Assembly (NCBI RefSeq): GCF_032926325.1
Contig: NZ_CP136709.1
Location: forward strand, 967,501 to 1,031,500
DNA length: 64,000 nt
Origin: Aestuariibaculum lutulentum
Lineage (GTDB): Bacteria > Bacteroidota > Bacteroidia > Flavobacteriales > Flavobacteriaceae
Direction of reading: 5' to 3'
Positions 31,091 to 40,528 of the stretch are shown here, piece by piece. Every line of letters begins with the position of its first letter. Positions within the stretch are counted from its first letter, which is position 1. The notes beneath the pieces are model-generated. The model was not told the DNA's origin and made no database searches. It saw only the letters and a program-made list of their open reading frames with translations. Position numbers and translations under genes: made by a program.

Positions 31091-31945
31091 TTAGTGATGT
31101 CTTTTTCTTCCTAAGGTAATTTCAGTAACATTACCTTCCACATCTGTTTTTGTTGCTACATCATCGCAAGTACCATCACCATAATCTACAGTAATTGTTC
31201 CTTCTGCAGTTGTATAGGTCTTAACGCCTGAAGCAATAAAGCGGCAATCTACAGGCTTAACAAGAGCTGTTGTAATTTCTACAGTAAATGTTGCTCCTGA
31301 AGCATCAGTGAATGTTGAAGATCCGGTAATAGTTTTTTCATCATCAAAACAAGAATAGGTATCGCCTCCTGCTGTAATTTCAACAGTTTTTGTTCCCACT
31401 TTAGAAATGGTGCCTTCATCGGTTACAATACTAATATCAATGGTACTGGTGAACTCTGGATTTCCGTTAACGTTTGCTATTACATAGCTATAGGTTTGTG
31501 TACCGTTAACTAAATAACCATTAATTGATAAATCCTGAAAAGTGATTGTTCTTTCCTTACCTGCATCAGAAATAGATCTTACTTTAGTAATGGTTCCGGT
31601 AATAACGTTACCATCGTGGTCTTCACACTCACCATTAAATACAATTGTTGTTGTAAGTGTTTCATCTACTAATTCTACGGTCACGTCTACACAATCATTA
31701 AAGTATTGCGATTCACCGCGGTGATCACCTTTACCAAATGTTGATGTTTTAGACACTGACGAAACACCAAAAGAAGCATCTGAATAGATAGAAATATTAT
31801 CTAAAACAGATTCTACATCTTCAATAACAATTTCGGAATTTACGCTTTCTGAAGTCGCTAAGTTGTCGTTGGTAGTTTCGCTGTCGTTGTTACAGGCTAC
31901 AAAGCCTAAACTTACTAATGCTAATAAAATTTTTACTTTTTTCAT
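31091..31945 (-). CDS. Putative beta-rich lipoprotein, unknown function
   Basis: From the ATG at 31945 the product has 284 residues starting MKKVKILLALVSLGFVAC, a clear lipoprotein signal, with a Ser/Asn/Glu-rich linker after Cys18. The remainder is rich in Thr and Val with alternating strands such as TVELVDETLTTTIVFNGEC and TGTITKVRSISDAGKERTI, which suggests a beta-sandwich or barrel-like surface protein. The C-terminus is basic (GRKRHH). The longer GTG-start frame (to 31972) adds nine residues before the signal and was not used. No family is recognised. Confidence 0.8.
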   Translation of the reverse strand: MKKVKILLALVSLGFVACNNDSETTNDNLATSESVNSEIVIEDVESVLDNISIYSDASFGVSSVSKTSTFGKGDHRGESQYFNDCVDVTVELVDETLTTTIVFNGECEDHDGNVITGTITKVRSISDAGKERTITFQDLSINGYLVNGTQTYSYVIANVNGNPEFTSTIDISIVTDEGTISKVGTKTVEITAGGDTYSCFDDEKTITGSSTFTDASGATFTVEITTALVKPVDCRFIASGVKTYTTAEGTITVDYGDGTCDDVATKTDVEGNVTEITLGRKRHH

Positions 31946-32043
31946 AATAGGTATTTTTGTTATGTATAACACGAAATGGTGATATATAGTATAACAGGAA
32001 CCGATTAAAAATTCCTACCCTATTATTTGAAAAAAATCACAAA

Positions 32044-35000
32044 TTAATTCAATTTAAATTTAACATGCTCACTTTCAAGCTCGCTGATTAATTCCTGACA
32101 CACTTTTACTTTCTGGCGTCGGCTTGGCATATGTAATTTTATTTGCTCTTTATTATCGTAAACCACAAAATTCAAGCTTTGGTTTCCAGGATGCATATCA
32201 ATTAATTCTTTCAATCTTAAAATGGTACTTTCCTTTAAATCGCCAATCTCTAGTTGAATCGACAACTTTTTAGCATAACTCTCCATCACATCATGCAGCA
32301 GTTGAAAGTTATTGAATTGTAAACGTGGTTCACTTTTCTTTCCGGTATCTTTATTTACCCAGCCTTCTCTGACAAAAGTTTTAACAAACACAAAATTGTT
32401 ATGCATCAGGAAATGCCTGAATTTTAAATATTCTTCGCCAAAGATTCTGAATTCATAACTATCGGTGTAATCTTCAACGGTAAACATCGCCCAGCCTTTC
32501 CCCTGCTTGCTAACGCGGTGTTGCACATCGGTAACCACACCACCAAACACGAGTTCGCGATTCACATAAGGTTCTAATGTATTAAAGAAACTTAAATTGG
32601 CATTACAGAAGGTTTTCATCTCTATTCTGAAATCATCCAGTGGATGTCCCGAAATGTAAATACCAACAACTTCGCGCTCTTTAGCCAACTTCTCCATAGT
32701 TCCCCACTCTTCACATGGTGGCACTTGTGGCTCTTCTATCTGCACTTCACTAGCTTCCCCAAACAAACTTACCTGCGCCGAGTTTTCATTCTCCTGGTGT
32801 TTACTTCCGTATTTAATGGCTTTTTCTAAAAAGGTAATCCCATCTCCTTCATCGTGAAAATACTGCGCTCTGTGCGTCTTACCAAAACAATCGAAACCTC
32901 CTGCTAACGCAAGGTTTTCAAAGGCCTTTTTATTCGCCGCACGCAAATCAATACGTTTAGCAAAATCGAAAATAGATTTATAATGTCCGTCTTTCTTTCT
33001 GTTTTCAACAATAGTCATTACCGCACCATGACCAACACCTTTAATAGCTCCCATCCCGAAACGCACCGCATTATCTTTATTTACCGAGAACTTGTAAAAC
33101 GATTCGTTTACATCTGGCCCCAATACATCTAGTTTCATACGTTTACATTCTTCCATAAAGAAGGTTACCTGCTTAATATCGTTCATATTGTTGGACAGTA
33201 CGGCCGCCATATATTCAGCAGGATAATGCGCCTTTAAATATGCGGTTTGATAAGCAATCCAGGCATAACACGTCGAGTGCGATTTATTGAAGGCGTAACT
33301 CGCAAAGGCTTCCCAGTCTTTCCATACTTTTTCAAGTACCTTGGCATCATGACCATTAGCACTTGCCTGATCGATAAACTTAGGTTTCATTTTATCCAGT
33401 ACGGCGATCTGCTTTTTACCCATCGCCTTACGAAGCATATCGGCTTCACCTTTTGTAAAGTCCGCTAACTTTTGAGATAGAAGCATTACCTGCTCCTGAT
33501 ACACGGTAATACCATAAGTTTCCTTCAAGTATTCTTCCATCGCTGGTAAATCGTACTCAATTTCCTCATCACCATGTTTTCTTCTAACGAAAGAAGGAAT
33601 GTATTCCATTGGTCCCGGACGATACAAGGCATTCATCGCAATTAAATCTTCGAATACCGTTGGCTTTAAATCGCGAAGGTGTTTTTGCATCCCGGGTGAC
33701 TCGTATTGGAACACTCCAACCGTTTCTCCTCTTTGAAATAATGCATAGGTTTCTTCGTCATCTAAAGGGAAATTTTCCGGATCTAAAACAATACCGTGCT
33801 TCGCCTTTACAATCTTAACCGTATCCTTAATCAGGGTTAATGTTTTTAACCCCAGGAAATCCATTTTTAGCAGTCCTGCCTCCTCTACTACCGAGTTATC
33901 AAACTGGGTAACATACAAATCGGAGTCTTTTGCCACCGAAACCGGAACGAACTTGGTAATATCGTCGGGTGTGATAATTACCCCACAGGCGTGAATACCT
34001 GTATTACGCACCGAACCTTCCAATACTTTTGCCAGATTTACGGTTTCGGAATCTAAACCTTCACCATCGGCAATATTTAAAAGTTCATTGACTTTTTCTA
34101 ATTCTTCAGCTCTGAATTTATCTGCTAAACCTTTTTCATCTAAAGCAAAAATCTTGTTAAGCTTAGACATATTCGGAATCAACTTCGCAATCCTATCGGC
34201 GTCAAATAATGGTAAGTCCAGTACACGCGCCGTATCTCGGATAGACGACTTCGCAGCCATGGTACCGTAGGTAATAATTTGCGCTACCTGATTGGCACCG
34301 TATTTCTTGATAACATAATCCATAACGCGACTTCGACCTTCATCATCAAAGTCAATATCGATATCGGGCATGCTTATACGATCTGGATTTAAGAAACGCT
34401 CAAAAAGGAGATCGTACTTCATCGGGTCTATATTGGTAATCCACAAACAGTAGGCCACTACCGAACCCGCAGCCGAACCACGCCCCGGCCCTACCGACAC
34501 ATCCATATTTCGGGCTTCACGGATAAAATCTTCAACAATTAAGAAGTACCCCGGATACCCTGTATTTTCAATTACCGACAATTCGAAATCCAGACGTTCG
34601 GTAACTTCTTCACTTAACGGTTCGCCGTAACGTTTTTTAGCACCTTCGTAAGTTAAATGACGTAAATAAGCATTTTCTCCTCGCTTACCTCCATCAACTA
34701 AATCTTCATCATGCTTAAATTCATCAGGAATTCCGAAGGCAGGAAGTAAGACATCACGAGCCAGCTCGAAAGATTCAACCTTATCAATCACTTCCTGAAT
34801 ATTACTAATCGCATCAGGGATATCCTTAAAAATAGTCTTCATTTCTTCCGAAGACTTAAAATAATACTCCTGATTTGGCATACCATAACGATACCCTCGA
34901 CCACGACCAATTGGCGTCGACTGCTTTTCACCATCTTTTACACACAACAAAATATCGTGTGCGTTGGCATCATCTTTCTCGCAATAGTATGTATTATTCG

Positions 35001-36432
35001 TAGCAATTAACTTGATATCATGTTTTCTAGCAAAATCGACAAGTACCGTATTGACACGGTTTTCATCTTCCTGATTATGGCGCATCAATTCGATATACAA
35101 ATCGTCGCCAAACTGCTCTTTCCACCAAAGCAAAGCTTCCTCGGCCTGATTTTCACCAACATTCAAGACTTTACTTGGCACCTCACCATATAAATTTCCG
35201 GTAAGTACCATGATATCTTCCTTGTACTGCTCAATTAGTTTTTTATCAATACGCGGTACATAATAAAATCCGTCAACAAAGGCATGCGACGATAACTTGG
35301 CCATATTATGATAGCCATTTTTATTTTTCGCCAGTAAGACCACCTGATACCCATTGTCTTTTCTGGTTTTATCTTTATGATCTTCACAAACGAAAAACTC
35401 ACAACCAATAATCGGTTTAATCTCTTTTACGTTTGTGGTTTCTCCTTTTTCCTGCGCTTCGGCAATTTTAGCCTGCGCCGATTTGTTATGTGCACTAACA
35501 GCTTTAACAAAGTGAAAGGCTCCCATCATATTTCCGTGATCGGTAAGCGCAACGGCAGGCATATTATGCTTTGCTGCTTCGGCCACCAATGCCGGAATAC
35601 TTATGGTAGATTGTAAAATAGAAAATTGTGAGTGGTTATGTAAATGAGCAAACTCAACATCCTTTAAATCGGAAATATTTTGTTTAATTTCTTCAGAAGA
35701 AATCTGAGTCCCTTCAGCCTTTTTTATGCGCTCACGAATTTTAGCACTTTCCTGTTTCAGGTTAATGTGCTTTAATCCGATAAGTTCAATCTCCTTCGGA
35801 TTGGCCTCTTTAAAGTTTTGGAAGTAATCGTCCTCGACATCTAATTCTTCCTTTGTAAATTCCTCTAAACGAATTAACTCCAAAAAACAACGCGTGGTTG
35901 CCTCAACATCGGCTGTTGCGTTATGTGCTTCGGCGAAGGGTTGTTTGAATAAAAACTCGTGTAACTCGGTAAGTGTAGGCAACTTAAATTTACCACCACG
36001 ACCTCCGGGAATCTGACACAATTCTGCAGTATGCTCGGTACAGGTATCTAAAACAGGAAGTTCCTGCAATATGTTTGCCATATCGCCACGAACAAACTCG
36101 GCACCCATAATATTCAAGTCGAACTTTACATTTTGTCCGACAATGAATTTGGTTTTTCCCAACACGGCATTAAATTTTTCAAGCACTTCAACCAAAGGCA
36201 CACCTTGCTCCTGAGCCAACTCCGTAGAAATCCCATGAACCTTCTCGGCATCATAAGGAATGTTGAAGCCTTCCGGTTGCACCAGATAATCCTGATGATC
36301 GATACAATTCCCCATACTGTCATGTAACTGCCATGCAATTTGTATACAACGTGGCCAGTTATCGGTATCGGTAATGGGTGCGTCCCATCGTTTTGGCAAA
36401 CCTGTGGTTTCTGTATCGAAAATTAAGTACAT
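32044..36432 (-). CDS. dnaE: DNA polymerase III alpha subunit with fused N-terminal DnaQ-type exonuclease
   Basis: The 1462-residue replicative polymerase has these domains in order: a DEDDh exonuclease (about residues 1-180; FDTETTGLP at residue 5, HNATADVEATTR near 170), a PHP domain (from about 260, HLHNHSQFSI), the C-family polymerase palm with catalytic PDIDIDFDDEGR near residue 690, finger and HhH regions, and a C-terminal OB fold (ELVFGGVVTDVQHRV, about 1290). It copies the chromosome as part of the replisome. The exonuclease fusion is common in Bacteroidota and would supply proofreading in cis. No split or frameshift is visible. Confidence 0.96.
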   Translation of the reverse strand: MYLIFDTETTGLPKRWDAPITDTDNWPRCIQIAWQLHDSMGNCIDHQDYLVQPEGFNIPYDAEKVHGISTELAQEQGVPLVEVLEKFNAVLGKTKFIVGQNVKFDLNIMGAEFVRGDMANILQELPVLDTCTEHTAELCQIPGGRGGKFKLPTLTELHEFLFKQPFAEAHNATADVEATTRCFLELIRLEEFTKEELDVEDDYFQNFKEANPKEIELIGLKHINLKQESAKIRERIKKAEGTQISSEEIKQNISDLKDVEFAHLHNHSQFSILQSTISIPALVAEAAKHNMPAVALTDHGNMMGAFHFVKAVSAHNKSAQAKIAEAQEKGETTNVKEIKPIIGCEFFVCEDHKDKTRKDNGYQVVLLAKNKNGYHNMAKLSSHAFVDGFYYVPRIDKKLIEQYKEDIMVLTGNLYGEVPSKVLNVGENQAEEALLWWKEQFGDDLYIELMRHNQEDENRVNTVLVDFARKHDIKLIATNNTYYCEKDDANAHDILLCVKDGEKQSTPIGRGRGYRYGMPNQEYYFKSSEEMKTIFKDIPDAISNIQEVIDKVESFELARDVLLPAFGIPDEFKHDEDLVDGGKRGENAYLRHLTYEGAKKRYGEPLSEEVTERLDFELSVIENTGYPGYFLIVEDFIREARNMDVSVGPGRGSAAGSVVAYCLWITNIDPMKYDLLFERFLNPDRISMPDIDIDFDDEGRSRVMDYVIKKYGANQVAQIITYGTMAAKSSIRDTARVLDLPLFDADRIAKLIPNMSKLNKIFALDEKGLADKFRAEELEKVNELLNIADGEGLDSETVNLAKVLEGSVRNTGIHACGVIITPDDITKFVPVSVAKDSDLYVTQFDNSVVEEAGLLKMDFLGLKTLTLIKDTVKIVKAKHGIVLDPENFPLDDEETYALFQRGETVGVFQYESPGMQKHLRDLKPTVFEDLIAMNALYRPGPMEYIPSFVRRKHGDEEIEYDLPAMEEYLKETYGITVYQEQVMLLSQKLADFTKGEADMLRKAMGKKQIAVLDKMKPKFIDQASANGHDAKVLEKVWKDWEAFASYAFNKSHSTCYAWIAYQTAYLKAHYPAEYMAAVLSNNMNDIKQVTFFMEECKRMKLDVLGPDVNESFYKFSVNKDNAVRFGMGAIKGVGHGAVMTIVENRKKDGHYKSIFDFAKRIDLRAANKKAFENLALAGGFDCFGKTHRAQYFHDEGDGITFLEKAIKYGSKHQENENSAQVSLFGEASEVQIEEPQVPPCEEWGTMEKLAKEREVVGIYISGHPLDDFRIEMKTFCNANLSFFNTLEPYVNRELVFGGVVTDVQHRVSKQGKGWAMFTVEDYTDSYEFRIFGEEYLKFRHFLMHNNFVFVKTFVREGWVNKDTGKKSEPRLQFNNFQLLHDVMESYAKKLSIQLEIGDLKESTILRLKELIDMHPGNQSLNFVVYDNKEQIKLHMPSRRQKVKVCQELISELESEHVKFKLN

Positions 36433-36579
36433 TCTGAAAGTTTAATTTATTGTGATTAAGCCGGTTACAAAAACCGATCTTAGTGGATAAAAATACACAG
36501 AAATTCATCCAAATTAAAACGAAATTATCACGAGTTGTAAACAACAAAATCAAGAATCGTGTATCTTATTTATTTTCAT

Positions 36580-36610
36580 TTGAATAACGTTGATTTAAAA
36601 CCTATTTTTG
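36580..36610 (+). promoter_or_regulatory. Promoter of the lactonase-family gene
   Basis: TTG (36580-36582), 20 nt, then TATTTTTG (36603-36610) match the Bacteroidota consensus. The start codon at 36630 is about 15 nt from the predicted transcription start. Confidence 0.7.
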
Positions 36611-36629
36611 AAATTAAAAGACCCTAACC

Positions 36630-37697
36630 ATGAAACTTAACTTTACACTATTTATTATTATTTTTTCCACATTGTCTGGCTATTCGCAAAACATTAACAT
36701 GTATCTTGGCACCTTTACAGATGGCGATAGCGAAGGCATTTACAAACTGCAATTCGATACTATTCACGGTGTTTTAAGCAATACAAAACTAATCGCTCAA
36801 GCCGAAAGCCCATCATTTTTAGCCTTTTCTCCCGACAGAAACTATTTGTACGCCACCTGCCGGGAAAACGACGGTATCATTTCAGCTTTTAAGATCAATA
36901 ACAACGAGGATTTAGAACTTATAAACAGTGTTGACAGCCACGGCGGCAGCCCCTGTCATGTTGCCGTGAATAACGAAGGCACAAAACTTGTTGTTTCCAA
37001 CTATGGCGGAGGTACCATGGCTTTGTTCAATATAAATTCAGACGGAAGTCTCACTGAAGCCTTACAGGTTTTCAAGCAAAGTACAGACGAAGAAGTATCG
37101 CATGCGCATTCTGCACAATTTATTGACCACTATTTATTTGTTGCCGACTTGGGTAGAAACTCCGTTTTTAAATATCAAAAAAGCGATGTTGGTGACGGTT
37201 ACAAACTAAAGACCGAATCTATTGTAAACATGCAACCTAAAGCCGGCCCACGACATTTCACAGTAACCAAAGACCATAAGTACTTCTATATTATTAACGA
37301 ATTAAACAGTACCGTAACGGTTGCCAAAAACACCAATAATGGTTTCAAATTAATTGAACACATATCAACTTTGGACGATGACTTTAAAGGAGAAAGCTAC
37401 TGTGCCGATATTCACTTAAGTCCCGACGAACAATTTTTATACGGCTCAAATAGAGGAGAAAATTCCATAGTCGTTTTTAAAAGACACCATGTAACCGGCA
37501 AATTAAAAAAGATCCAAAACATTTCAACAGAGGGCGACTGGCCAAGAAATTTCACTATAGACCCAACAGGTAATTTCCTATTAGTAGGCAATAGAAGAAC
37601 CAACAATATCAGCATCTTTTCAATAAATAAGAAGACCGGAAAACTTAAATATTCAAATTCGTTTGATGTACCAAGCCCCGTTTGCTTATTATTCTAA
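36630..37697 (+). CDS. Secreted lactonase-family beta-propeller (6-phosphogluconolactonase-like)
   Basis: The 355-residue product has a signal peptide (about residues 1-20, ending SGYSQ) and a seven-bladed propeller of the YbhE/Pgl lactonase family: repeated blade motifs SPSFLAFSPDRNYLYA, SPCHVAVNNEGTKLVVSNY, GPRHFTVTKDHKYFYIIN and WPRNFTIDPTGNFLLVGN. The cytosolic relatives hydrolyse 6-phosphogluconolactone. An exported form is more likely to act on another sugar lactone, possibly linked to uronate or carrageenan/alginate use, but no such genes adjoin. It is monocistronic. Confidence 0.9.
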   Translation: MKLNFTLFIIIFSTLSGYSQNINMYLGTFTDGDSEGIYKLQFDTIHGVLSNTKLIAQAESPSFLAFSPDRNYLYATCRENDGIISAFKINNNEDLELINSVDSHGGSPCHVAVNNEGTKLVVSNYGGGTMALFNINSDGSLTEALQVFKQSTDEEVSHAHSAQFIDHYLFVADLGRNSVFKYQKSDVGDGYKLKTESIVNMQPKAGPRHFTVTKDHKYFYIINELNSTVTVAKNTNNGFKLIEHISTLDDDFKGESYCADIHLSPDEQFLYGSNRGENSIVVFKRHHVTGKLKKIQNISTEGDWPRNFTIDPTGNFLLVGNRRTNNISIFSINKKTGKLKYSNSFDVPSPVCLLF

Positions 37698-37739
37698 AAA
37701 CACACTGAAAAACAACCGTTTAAAAAAACAAATAAAGTG

Positions 37740-37768
37740 TTGCTTTTTCAAAAAATGTAGTATCTTTG
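37740..37768 (+). promoter_or_regulatory. Promoter of rpsP
   Basis: TTG (37740-37742), 18 nt, then TATCTTTG (37761-37768) form a textbook Bacteroidota promoter about 48 bp upstream of the rpsP start. Confidence 0.8.
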
Positions 37769-37815
37769 CACCCTCATTAATAACCGAGGTCGAGAACCTC
37801 AAATAATTAATTATT

Positions 37816-38316
37816 ATGCCAGTAAAAATTAGATTACAAAGACACGGTAAAAAGGGGAAACCTTTTTATTGGATCGTAGCCGCTGATTCGCGTGCAAAAA
37901 GAGACGGTAAATACTTAGAAAAATTAGGTACTTACAATCCAAACACTAACCCTGCAACTATCGATTTAAATGTTGACGGTGCTGTAACTTGGTTACAAAA
38001 TGGTGCACAACCAACCGATACTGCTAAAGCTATCTTATCTTACAAAGGAGCTTTATTAAAAAATCACTTAGCTGGTGGTGTTAGAAAAGGCGCTTTAACT
38101 GAAGAGCAAGCAGAAGCTAAATTCCAAGCATGGGTTGAAGCTAAAACTGCTAAAGTTGGTGCTAAAACTGAAGGTTTAGCTCAAGCTGACGCTGAAGCTA
38201 AAGCTAAAGCATTAGAAGCTGAGAAAGCTGCAAACGAAGCTCGTATCGCTGCTAAAGCTCCTGTTGCTGAAGAAGCTCCAGCTGAAGAAGTAGAAGCTTC
38301 AAACGAAGAAGAATAA
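37816..38316 (+). CDS. rpsP: 30S ribosomal protein S16 with C-terminal extension
   Basis: Residues 1-82 are the universally conserved S16 fold (VKIRLQRHGKKGKPFYWIVA at the start). The protein continues to 166 residues with an alanine-, lysine- and glutamate-rich helical tail, of the kind seen in Bacteroidota S16. It binds 16S rRNA in the small subunit. A strong terminator separates it from rimM, which nevertheless lies directly downstream as in other bacteria. Confidence 0.98.
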   Translation: MPVKIRLQRHGKKGKPFYWIVAADSRAKRDGKYLEKLGTYNPNTNPATIDLNVDGAVTWLQNGAQPTDTAKAILSYKGALLKNHLAGGVRKGALTEEQAEAKFQAWVEAKTAKVGAKTEGLAQADAEAKAKALEAEKAANEARIAAKAPVAEEAPAEEVEASNEEE

Positions 38317-38340
38317 AAAACTATTTTTTTATACTTTTAA

Positions 38341-38369
38341 ACTCCGATAGCTTCTATCGGAGTTTTTTA
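38341..38369 (+). terminator. Intrinsic terminator of rpsP
   Basis: ACTCCGATAG (38341-38350) and CTATCGGAGT (38354-38363) form a perfect 10-bp stem with a 3-nt loop, followed by TTTTTTATTT. Confidence 0.9.
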
Positions 38370-38421
38370 TTTCCATGAAAATGGAAATCTTGAAAATACA
38401 CATCTGTTTAAAATTATAAGA

Positions 38422-38442
38422 TCCTGAAACAAGTTCAGGATG
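38422..38442. repeat. Short dispersed-type palindrome
   Basis: ATCCTGAAacaagTTCAGGAT is an 8-bp inverted repeat around a 5-nt loop, followed by GACAA. Elements of this form are common between genes in marine Flavobacteriia, often in several copies per genome. Only one copy was noticed in this window. It lies just before rimM. Confidence 0.5.
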
Positions 38443-38456
38443 ACAAAATAATTGTC

Positions 38457-38984
38457 ATGAAAAAAGAAGACTGCTTTTATTTAGGTAAAATTGTAAAAAA
38501 GTACAGTTTTAAAGGTGAATTATTAATAAAATTAGACACCGATCAACCGGAGCTTTACGAGAACTTAGATGCTATGTTCCTCGACATAAACCACAATCTA
38601 ATTCCGTTTTTTATTGAACACTCACAGCTTCACAAATCCGATTTATTACGAGTACAGTTTGAAGATGTAGAAACAGAAGAAGATGCCGATGCTTTAGTTA
38701 AAACCGAAGTGTATTTACCCCTTGATTTATTGCCTAAACTGGATGGTAATAAATTCTATTTTCATGAAATTATAGGATACACCATGGAGGACAAAAATTA
38801 CGGAACCGTAGGAATAGTAGTTGCAGTAAATGACACAACGGCTCAAGCTTTGTTTGAAGTAGAAAACAACGGTAAAGAAATTCTAATCCCTATGAACGAC
38901 GAGTTTATTGTAAAAGTAGACCGCGACAATAAAATCATTCTTGTCGATACACCTGAAGGATTAATTGATTTATACTTAGAATAA
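38457..38984 (+). CDS. rimM: Ribosome maturation factor RimM
   Basis: This 175-residue protein has the normal RimM layout: an N-terminal barrel domain (FYLGKIVKKYSFKGELLIKL, about residues 7-26) and a C-terminal PRC-barrel (about 95-170) including FYFHEIIGYTME and LIPMNDEFIVKVD. It assists assembly of the 30S head and binds S19. The position after rpsP is the usual one. It is followed by a strong terminator. Confidence 0.96.
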   Translation: MKKEDCFYLGKIVKKYSFKGELLIKLDTDQPELYENLDAMFLDINHNLIPFFIEHSQLHKSDLLRVQFEDVETEEDADALVKTEVYLPLDLLPKLDGNKFYFHEIIGYTMEDKNYGTVGIVVAVNDTTAQALFEVENNGKEILIPMNDEFIVKVDRDNKIILVDTPEGLIDLYLE

Positions 38985-39000
38985 ACATATTGAAAACATA

Positions 39001-39037
39001 AAAAAGCGCGACCAAATTAAATTTGATCGCGCTTTTT
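39001..39037 (+). terminator. Intrinsic terminator of rimM
   Basis: A 15-bp stem with one mismatch (arms about 39003-39017 and 39020-39034) with GC-rich core AGCGCGA is followed by TTTTTTAT. It is likely bidirectional, serving the convergent gene at 39066 too. Confidence 0.85.
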
Positions 39038-39065
39038 TATTTAAAGTTACTTTACTTAACTACAA

Positions 39066-39533
39066 TTAGTAAACTAAAGTAAGATCACGTTTCATCGTAT
39101 TCATTGCTGCTTGAATGCTGTCGCGTTGTTTTCCTAAAAGCTTACAAACCGACAATGGTAAGTTCGGTTCCATAAGTAATTGGTTATACATTTCAACACT
39201 TACTTCCTTTAAACGGTACACTTCATTTAGCAGTCCGCTTTCATTATCCATTAAAATTAAATTTCTGAAATTTCTCCAAATCTCATAGAAATTAGTACTA
39301 AGTCCAGCTGGCTGTGACGACTTATCTTCAATGTTTTCCATCTCAGTTTTTAAATCCTTCGAAAACTGATTTCTTTCAAAAGCTCGTTCATTAAAAAAAG
39401 CTTTTAACTCTTCATTTTCAACCGAATCATAAGCCTCTAAATATACTTTTTCAACGCCACTATTAAACACCAACAACTCATTAACCTTATAAAAAACTCT
39501 TCCTGAATTCATAACAATCTTTTTCTTTTTCAT
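39066..39533 (-). CDS. DUF2383 (PA2169-type) four-helix protein
   Basis: The 155-residue protein (start ATG at 39533; an upstream GTG at 39542 is possible) is all-helical, with the PA2169/DUF2383 pattern: GVEKVYLEAYDSVENEELKA (about residue 26), ERNQFSKDLKTEMENI, and a C-terminal helix pair around KEVSVEMYNQLL. Such proteins have a ferritin-like four-helix bundle and are linked to stress conditions. No metal ligands are obvious here. Confidence 0.8.
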   Translation of the reverse strand: MKKKKIVMNSGRVFYKVNELLVFNSGVEKVYLEAYDSVENEELKAFFNERAFERNQFSKDLKTEMENIEDKSSQPAGLSTNFYEIWRNFRNLILMDNESGLLNEVYRLKEVSVEMYNQLLMEPNLPLSVCKLLGKQRDSIQAAMNTMKRDLTLVY

Positions 39534-39692
39534 TATAAACACCCCAAAAAAACAAGAGTGTCTACTCTACACTTAACAAGCAAAATTACTACTTAAATAA
39601 AAATTAACTTATTATTTTAACACAGTTTAGTATTTTTGGCTGCATTTTATCCGATTTCAATCGCTTACTTCTTAATTTTTTAACATTTCACC

Positions 39693-40418
39693 ATGTCTAA
39701 TAAGCCATTCAAATTCAAAGAGTTTACTATTAATCAAGACCAATGCGCCATGAAGGTTGGCACCGACGGTGTCCTTTTAGGTGCCTGGACCTCAATAGAA
39801 AACAATCCGTTTTCGGTTTTAGACATTGGTGCAGGTACGGGTATTATTTCTCTAATGTTAGCGCAACGTAGTTATGCTGAAGTTATTGATGCCTTAGAAA
39901 TTGATGATCTTGCTTATGAACAATGTGTTGATAATTTTGAACAATCGCCCTGGGGAGACCGCCTATTTTGCTACCACGCTTCATTGGAAGAATTTGCAGA
40001 TGAAATTGAAGATAAATACGATTTGATTTTATCGAATCCGCCTTTTTATTCTGAAGATTATAAATCTGAAAATGAACAGCGTGATTTAGCGCGATTCAGT
40101 GATGCTATGCCTTTCGAGCATTTAATTGAAAGTGCGTCTAAATTACTTTCTGAAAACGGTGAATTTTGCGTCATCATTCCTTTTAAAGAAGAAGAACAGT
40201 TTATAGCACTAGCTTCTAATTACAATTTATATCCAACTAAAATTCTGAATGTAAAAGGCAACCCTAATTCTGATTTTAAACGTAGCCTTTTAAACTTTTC
40301 ATTTGGCAATGACAATGCTAAAACCATAGAAAAATCGGTTTTAACTATTGAAACACAGCGCCACCAATACACCGAAGATTATATTAATCTGACAAAAGAT
40401 TTCTACTTAAAAATGTAG
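39693..40418 (+). CDS. tRNA1(Val) A37 N6-methyltransferase-type enzyme (TrmN6/YfiC)
   Basis: The 241-residue protein begins with FKFKEFTINQDQCAMKVGTD, the TrmN6 N-terminus, has SAM motif LDIGAGTGIISLMLAQ (about residue 43) and the catalytic NPPF motif (SNPPFYSED, about residue 112) for N6-adenine methylation. The E. coli enzyme modifies A37 of tRNA1Val. The substrate here is inferred from the close family match. The gene stands alone. Confidence 0.9.
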   Translation: MSNKPFKFKEFTINQDQCAMKVGTDGVLLGAWTSIENNPFSVLDIGAGTGIISLMLAQRSYAEVIDALEIDDLAYEQCVDNFEQSPWGDRLFCYHASLEEFADEIEDKYDLILSNPPFYSEDYKSENEQRDLARFSDAMPFEHLIESASKLLSENGEFCVIIPFKEEEQFIALASNYNLYPTKILNVKGNPNSDFKRSLLNFSFGNDNAKTIEKSVLTIETQRHQYTEDYINLTKDFYLKM

Positions 40419-40528
40419 TTATCTAAATTAGATTTATTTAAATTTGAGAGCATAAAATGATAAATTCTTAAAAAAAGAAGCGTATCATTAAAAATTTTCT
40501 TTTGAAAATCTTTTAAAACTCAAATTTA

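Noticed and set aside
33247..36338. Several open frames opposite dnaE
   Set aside because: They are short, lack family motifs, and lie fully within the coding strand of a well-conserved polymerase gene.
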